A stretch of DNA of 64,000 nucleotides from the NCBI GenBank assembly GCA_033439685.1, contig JAUEDM010000004.1:3472001-3536000 (forward strand). The letters run 5' to 3'. A model generated the notes under the pieces. That model did not search any database and was not told where the DNA came from. It was given only the letters and a program-made list of their open reading frames with translations. Shown piece by piece: positions 59,043 to 64,000 of this stretch. The position numbers and the translations under genes are program-made. The stretch comes from Apodospora peruviana (taxonomy: Eukaryota; Ascomycota; Sordariomycetes; Sordariales; Lasiosphaeriaceae). Numbering within the stretch: the stretch's first letter is position 1; each line of letters starts with the position of its first letter.

Positions 59043-60365
59043 ATGCTGTCATCGCTTTCCCTTTACATCAGCCCGACGGCGACGACTTCGGTGCTGCACA
59101 GCGCAATGGCGAACTCAACACCTGCTCTCGCGTCTCAGTTCGCGAGAAGCTTCCGACCGTCAGCTTCTTTCTCACACACAACTCGTCCACTTCTCTACAC
59201 TCACAGCGGTGGCGGCGTGTTAGCACGAGGAACTCGCCACCTCACACTCAAACACATCCCACCCATCAACCGGTCTCGCCAATTCTCGACAGCACGAGTC
59301 AACTATCTCTCAACGACAGTCCCATCAGCATTCTCATCCACAAGCAGCCCGAAATGGCGACCCCCTTCAGAGCAGTGCCTAGAGGAACGCCCCGTCCTCA
59401 TCGTCGGCGCCGGTAACCTCGGCCGCCGAATCGCTTTGGTCTGGGCGTCCGCCTCCCGCCCGGTAACCATCTACGACGAGGACCCGGCCGCGCTCCTGGA
59501 AGCGACCGAGTACATCACCGACAACCTAGGTGAGTACTGCACCTCGCACGGCACCCACCCCGGCCACGTGTGCACGACGACCGACATGCGCGTGGCCACC
59601 ACCACCGGCCGGCTCGAGGGCATTTCGCAGCCCGACGAAGCGAAAGAGTGCGAGCTCAACTCCGGCGCCAAAGGTCCCTGGATGGTGATCGAGTGCCTGC
59701 CCGAGTCTCTCGAGCTCAAGATTTCTCTGCTGTCCCAGCTCGAGCACTCCCTGCCGTGCAACTGTATCCTAGCCAGCAACAGCGCGTCGCTGATGACCTC
59801 GGAGATGGCTCCCCACCTGCACCACCCCGAGCGCCTGCTCAACACGCACTACTTCATCCCGCCCAGAAACCTAATGGTCGAGCTGATGTCTTCTTCCAAA
59901 ACGCACGACGAGATCTTCCCGTTTTTGGCGGAGCAGATGAGGCGCGTCGGTTTGAGTCCCATGATTGTGCCGGCTGGGATCCAGTCGCAGGGCTTTATTT
60001 TCAATCGCATCTGGGCGGCGTGCAAGCGTGAAACTTTGGCGGTGCTGGCTGAGGGCGTGGCGAAGCCGGCTGAGGTTGATATGCTGTTCCGTGATTTCTT
60101 TCACGCGGAGAAAGGACCATGCGAGCGCATGGACGAGATAGGACTGGATACAGTTGCTCGTGTCGAGGGCCACTATCTTGAGCAGCGGCCTAAGCTGGAT
60201 AGTGCGAGGCAGCTGGGCTGGCTGACGAAGAATTATGTGCACCAGGGGAAATTAGGCGAGAAGAGTGGTGGCGGTGGGCTATTTTCCCGCGAGGAGAGGG
60301 AGGCGATGAAGCGGAAGCATAGCGAGAAGAGGCATGCTGCTGTGGAGGAGACGACCGGTGCTTGA
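59043..60365 (+). CDS. 3-hydroxyacyl-CoA dehydrogenase family protein, probably mitochondrial
   Basis: Single exon, 440 aa. The first ~110 residues are Ser/Arg-rich and lack acidic residues, like a mitochondrial presequence (SQFARSFRPSASFSHTTRPL). The NAD-binding Rossmann start is VLIVGAGNLGRRIALVW at about 118-134, with GxGxxG as GAGNLG, and an acidic strand-2 end (VTIYDEDP). ECLPESLELKISLLSQLE and ILASNSASLMTSEM match the family blocks ending the NAD domain, and LLNTHYFIPPRNLMVELM leads to the C-terminal domain (GFIFNRIWAACKRETLAVLA). Members oxidise 3-hydroxyacyl-CoA or related hydroxy acids. The usual catalytic His is present in the block as NTHYFIPP, where others have HFFNP. Exact substrate unknown. 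Confidence 0.85.
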   Translation: MLSSLSLYISPTATTSVLHSAMANSTPALASQFARSFRPSASFSHTTRPLLYTHSGGGVLARGTRHLTLKHIPPINRSRQFSTARVNYLSTTVPSAFSSTSSPKWRPPSEQCLEERPVLIVGAGNLGRRIALVWASASRPVTIYDEDPAALLEATEYITDNLGEYCTSHGTHPGHVCTTTDMRVATTTGRLEGISQPDEAKECELNSGAKGPWMVIECLPESLELKISLLSQLEHSLPCNCILASNSASLMTSEMAPHLHHPERLLNTHYFIPPRNLMVELMSSSKTHDEIFPFLAEQMRRVGLSPMIVPAGIQSQGFIFNRIWAACKRETLAVLAEGVAKPAEVDMLFRDFFHAEKGPCERMDEIGLDTVARVEGHYLEQRPKLDSARQLGWLTKNYVHQGKLGEKSGGGGLFSREEREAMKRKHSEKRHAAVEETTGA

Positions 60366-61171
60366 TTCTGGGAATGTTGGTTTGGTCAGGGTTGTGGCTT
60401 TGAGAATGGATGGCCATGCGGCTGTCTATTCCATGAGGAAGGGGAGCACTAGGTAATCATTATCAGAGAAAATTGGGCTCTTGAAGAAGAAACAAGGAGC
60501 CCAGACTCTGATATGTATGTGAGCCAACGCTCTAAAAGGGTCAAAAGAGGGGCTCCGTGGATGTCGTTGGCGATTTGATAACATTTTGAGGGAAAGCTCA
60601 CCGGACCCCCTGACCATTCCAAATGTACACATCATAATATCTACCATGATTTACTACGTCCTGTGAACCAAGTAGCTGTGTGATGAGGCGAATATTGGAG
60701 AGCTAAAGTCGTCTCGAGAACATGCATCAACATGCAGCCACATTTCACTATCATCACCATTTTCCAACGACGTTCAGCACACCTGACCGCCCACTCCCTG
60801 TCCAATCAGGATGGCTATCGGGCCCAGGCAGGTATGATGTAAGTGGACGGCGGCGAGCTTGATGATGAATGGACACATGCAGCTCAGGTAAATTACCCCG
60901 CGACGCACGATGATCGGCCTGCAGCTTTCCTACCGAAGGGCGCGCCGTTGCAGGACTTTTGACATGGCCGGGGCAGGCAAGCTTAAGCTCACGACATGAT
61001 CCCATCCGTCTCTCTCTGTTTGGAGATAAAAATCTGCTTTATGCCGCTGTCGATGGACCCTTGAGTTTAGTATCGATCATCTCGAGTTAACTCTACCTTG
61101 CTTCTTTTCATTAAAATCTCACACACAATACCTACAAACCACCTTACCTAGACGGGGGGGAAAATTCAACA
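60366..61171. other. Intergenic region, 0.8 kb
   Basis: No gene. The right 130 bp (AT-rich then ACCTTACCTAG) is the leader of the GFA-like gene. Confidence 0.5.
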
Positions 61172-61781
61172 ATGACCTCCGACCTCCAAGCTGGTTTTCC
61201 CAAACCCAAATTCATCACAGGCGGTTGCCTCTGCGGCGCCCTCCGCTACCGAGTCGACTTTCCCCCCTCTCACGATTTCATCAAAGCTGTAGTCCTCCCC
61301 CCCCCCCCCCCCCCCTTGTCCGTCCCCCTTAAACTTACCCAACTAACACGTTCTCTGTATCTAGTCAGGAACATGCCAATGCACCCAATGCCGCCGTCAA
61401 ACAGGCGCCCTCTTCTTCATGACCCAATCCTTCTCCCCGGCCTCCTGCTTTCAATTCACTTCCAACACGTCCACCCTCAAGAACTACCGCGCCACGCCCC
61501 AAGCCGACAGAGGTTTCTGCAGCGACTGCGGCACGCTGCTCTACTGGAAGCCCGTCGACCGAGACGCCAGCAGCATCACGCTCGGGACAGTCGATCCGCT
61601 GTACCTCTTCGGCGAGGGCGCCAACGAGGAGAATGGAGTTCCTGAGAAAGGAGGATACGGGTTCGCGTTGGCGAACGGTGGCGGGACGCATTCGTGGTGC
61701 ACGAACGAGATACCTGGTGTTACGGATAATATACCGATTCTGGGGGCGACGGGACGGGGGACGAGAGTTGATGGGGATTGA
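61172..61781 (+). CDS. GFA/CENP-V-fold zinc protein (DUF636)
   Basis: Two exons, 61172-61288 and 61365-61781, give 177 aa. It carries the GFA zinc-site pattern: GGCLCGALRYRV in exon 1, GTCQCTQCRRQTGALFF at the start of exon 2 and GFCSDCGTLLYW further on, with LGTVDP near the end. Named after glutathione-dependent formaldehyde-activating enzyme, the fold also serves dehalogenation and other glutathione chemistry; the substrate cannot be told. The intron (61289-61364) contains a run of 19 C. The C-terminus extends past the core with a Gly-rich region (KGGYGFALANGGGTHSW). Confidence 0.88.
61297..61315 (+). repeat. Poly-C tract in the GFA-like gene intron
   Basis: Nineteen C in a row, just after the donor site. 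Length errors and polymorphism are likely here, but it is removed by splicing. Confidence 0.9.
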
Positions 61782-62427
61782 GAGCTGAGTTGAATCAAGG
61801 GAAAAGGAGTTGGTTGGAATGATTTGTTGGATGATTACTGGGTTTGATGTTATAAGTGCTTGTGCTCAGCTTGGCCAAGACTGATACTAATTTCCTGTAA
61901 ATCAGCTCTATGAGGCGAGAGGATTCATATTGGTAATCATGTACCTACCTATTCAAGTCGAGGATGCATGAGGACAAGTCACGTTTCTGGCTATCTATTT
62001 ACCCAGGTCGTTATTCAGATCACTCTGCCCTTCCTGCTCTAATTTCCGAGATGTAGACCTTTTCACAGTAAGGATATATATACCAGTACAGCAACAGCAG
62101 CAGGCTAAAAACTTGAGTAATCAATGCCATGGACTTTTTCTGCAAGGAACCGTTTCATGCCTGCTCATCTAATAACACTGCTAGGAATCTAAAAACGGTT
62201 CACTAATAAATATTAAGCCCAACGCCTAGCATGCTTCAGCAACAATAGAGTACCATTATATCTACCCATATAAACGTGTCGATGGTATTATCATCGGCAT
62301 AGGCAATCCTGTTAGGCTCTTCATAAGCTCCAAGCTCTCTTCCGTCATTCTCTTTAACCCAACCTCCCTTTCTCCTTACTTACGGCTCCCAACTAGTGAA
62401 TGAGACGGCGATGGTATTGATGGTGAT
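61782..62427. other. Convergent 3' intergenic region, 0.65 kb
   Basis: AT-rich 3' flanks of two convergent genes. No gene seen. Confidence 0.5.
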
Positions 62428-64000
62428 TCAGACCTTCATCCCGTTCTCCATAATCTTTCTTCCCTTAGAATACACTATCGTACTGAATGATTCGTAGTCG
62501 TTATCATCCACCAGGTGCCCGTCGGCCTCGGTGTCTGGCTTCAGACGGCTGTACAGACCCATTCCCGGCTTGGGCCACAGGCCTGCAACGAGCGGATCAA
62601 AGTCGTCTTGCTCAAAGTCACTCTCGTGGCCGGCGTTGTCCTCGGATTGATCACGGCTTCCTTCCTTCTTGATGCTGCCAGATCCGTTCTTGCCATTCTT
62701 CCCGTTAGTGTGAGCGGGGGCTTTGCGAATAAAGGCCATCCGGCCTGTAGGGTTGGCGTCACCGCGAGAGAAGAGACCCTCGGTAGTCGGCGACGCAAAT
62801 AGTGACCGAGGTTGAGCGACGTTGCGAGCAGGTGAGTTGGCAGTGCTGCTGCTGTCGGGCCCGGGAAATAACGGTAGGTCCGGATGCAACTCCAAACTGG
62901 CCATGAGCAAGCCCACAAGCTCTTGCTGGGAAAGGGTCAGGAGGTAGGCGCGCTTCTGCTGCGCCGGCTTACCAGCCCAGCTCTCTTTTGTCGGCTTCGG
63001 CGGCTCAACCCTCTGACGCTTGGCGACATGATGTTGACGAGGCTCGCGTTTAGCCTGACAGTCGGTACAGTACCAGCTACGGTTCCGGTCGCGAACCATG
63101 TCATCCGTGATCCAGGGGTCGTGGCACATCTGGTGCCAGCCTTCGTTGCAGCCATCGCAAAACACCATCTGGTTGCTGGCCGGACTATGCATTCTACTGC
63201 ACTTTTTGCACAATGCCTGCTCTGTCGTGCGTTTGCCGTAGTGCTGCCGCTTTCTGCTGTTGGTCGACTCCATGGCTGCTGGGTTGTAGGTCTCGGGCTT
63301 TTGGACCTGCCTACCGGATTTGGTCATGGTGTGCGGCTGCGGTGCAGACGGTTGCTGGGCAGTATTTTCGGCTGAGTTCTCGACTTCAGAGAAGTCTGAA
63401 AGACTGGAGAGACTGCTTGTCTCGTCCTCTTGTTTGGAGTTCTTTGGTCTTCCCGCTTTGGGAAGGCGGCCGGGGGGGCGGCCTCGTGGTACCGCGGTCT
63501 TCTTGACTTTGCCATCTGGCGCGGGTGGCCTAACTACCGGCTGTTTAGGGACAATCGGCTTTCCGCCCATGGTGAGACCACTAGAGATGCGTCTGATGGC
63601 GCTCATCACCGGTGGTTTGTTTCCTCGAGTGGCGCTAGGGGGCGATTGGCCATCCGGGGGGGGATTGGAAAAGGACGGGATCGCAACAGAGGCTGTGCCA
63701 GGTACAGTAGCAGGTCGAGGTGGTGGCGGTGGTCCGAGGGAGATTGTCGGGGGAGGTGACGTGACCACGGGCATCTGCAAGGTCATCGAGGCTGGCATTG
63801 CCATGGATGTCGAGACTGAGGTCGCCGTGTTCATGCCCATGACCAGTCTCCGCTTGACATCCTCGTAAGATGGCGGTTTGATGGTCGATTTGACGCCTGA
63901 CGAAACGGACAGCACCGAGTTTAGACTGCCAGGCTCACCCTTGATGCGACTCATGATCATACGGGTGGCTGCGCTGAATTGCGGAATGTAGGGCGGACGA
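62428..64000 (-). CDS. PHD-finger nuclear protein (5' end beyond the window)
   Basis: An ATG at 63960 opens 510 codons, but the frame stays open to the window edge and reads PPYIPQFSAATR before that Met, so the true start probably lies outside. Seen, numbering from the Met: a long Pro/Ser/Thr-rich region (1-150), AT-hook-like RGRPPGR and KAGRPKN at about 159-174, an acidic SSLSSLSDFSEVE stretch and a C4HC3 PHD finger at 251-301 (CKKC, CDGC, WHQMCH, WYCTDC). The C-terminus has a helix LLTLSQQELVGLLMASLELH and an acidic tail. PHD fingers read histone tails; with the AT-hook-like motifs this suggests a chromatin factor. The partner complex is not known. Confidence 0.82.
   Translation of the reverse strand, partial: RPPYIPQFSAATRMIMSRIKGEPGSLNSVLSVSSGVKSTIKPPSYEDVKRRLVMGMNTATSVSTSMAMPASMTLQMPVVTSPPPTISLGPPPPPRPATVPGTASVAIPSFSNPPPDGQSPPSATRGNKPPVMSAIRRISSGLTMGGKPIVPKQPVVRPPAPDGKVKKTAVPRGRPPGRLPKAGRPKNSKQEDETSSLSSLSDFSEVENSAENTAQQPSAPQPHTMTKSGRQVQKPETYNPAAMESTNSRKRQHYGKRTTEQALCKKCSRMHSPASNQMVFCDGCNEGWHQMCHDPWITDDMVRDRNRSWYCTDCQAKREPRQHHVAKRQRVEPPKPTKESWAGKPAQQKRAYLLTLSQQELVGLLMASLELHPDLPLFPGPDSSSTANSPARNVAQPRSLFASPTTEGLFSRGDANPTGRMAFIRKAPAHTNGKNGKNGSGSIKKEGSRDQSEDNAGHESDFEQDDFDPLVAGLWPKPGMGLYSRLKPDTEADGHLVDDNDYESFSTIVYSKGRKIMENGMKV

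Overview
The window is nuclear DNA of a filamentous ascomycete (Pezizomycotina, most likely Sordariomycetes; genus not determined). Supporting this are short introns of about 50-165 nt with GTAAGT-type donors, CTAAC/CTGAC branch points and CAG/TAG acceptors, GC-rich coding regions, genes packed on both strands without operons, and fungal gene families such as BEM1, ATP19, THP3 and C2H2/BAG and DUF7580-type proteins. No prokaryotic, viral or intact transposon sequence was recognised.

Layout. 0-11.6 kb is a conserved housekeeping block: an RBR ubiquitin ligase (-), the nucleotide-excision-repair protein Rad4/XPC (-), a Cuz1/ZFAND1-type AN1 zinc-finger protein (+), the mitochondrial fission protein MTP18 (-) and ATP synthase subunit k/ATP19 (+). 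11.6-17 kb is sparse and holds small or decayed coiled-coil genes. 17-23.3 kb carries a SurE-type phosphatase (-), an SMP-30/gluconolactonase-like protein (-) and a CENP-B/Tc5-type DNA-binding protein (+). 23.3-34.7 kb is gene-poor apart from the polarity scaffold BEM1 (-). 34.7-41 kb holds THP3/LENG8 (-), VPS36 (+) and a mitochondrial-type membrane protein (-).

42.1-42.3 kb holds a U6 snRNA gene that is itself interrupted by a canonical spliceosomal intron. It is followed by a broken coiled-coil fragment and an intact 215-aa coiled-coil gene. 46.3-53 kb is the most unusual accessory segment: a divergent pair sharing a promoter of about 490 bp. On the minus strand is a C2H2 zinc-finger/BAG/coiled-coil gene with in-frame stops and a frameshift. 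On the plus strand is a DUF7580-like gene with a one-base frameshift. Further right are a small gene with a (CAA)n leader, a fungal orphan with a four-copy peptide repeat, a 3-hydroxyacyl-CoA dehydrogenase-family protein, a GFA/CENP-V-fold protein and, running off the right edge, a PHD-finger protein.

How the genes relate. There is no single pathway. Divergent pairs with short shared promoters are RAD4/CUZ1-like, MTP18/ATP19 (both mitochondrial), THP3/VPS36 and the broken C2H2/DUF7580-like pair. Splice models were worked out by hand from frame and consensus. They keep frame unless stated otherwise, but no transcript data were available.
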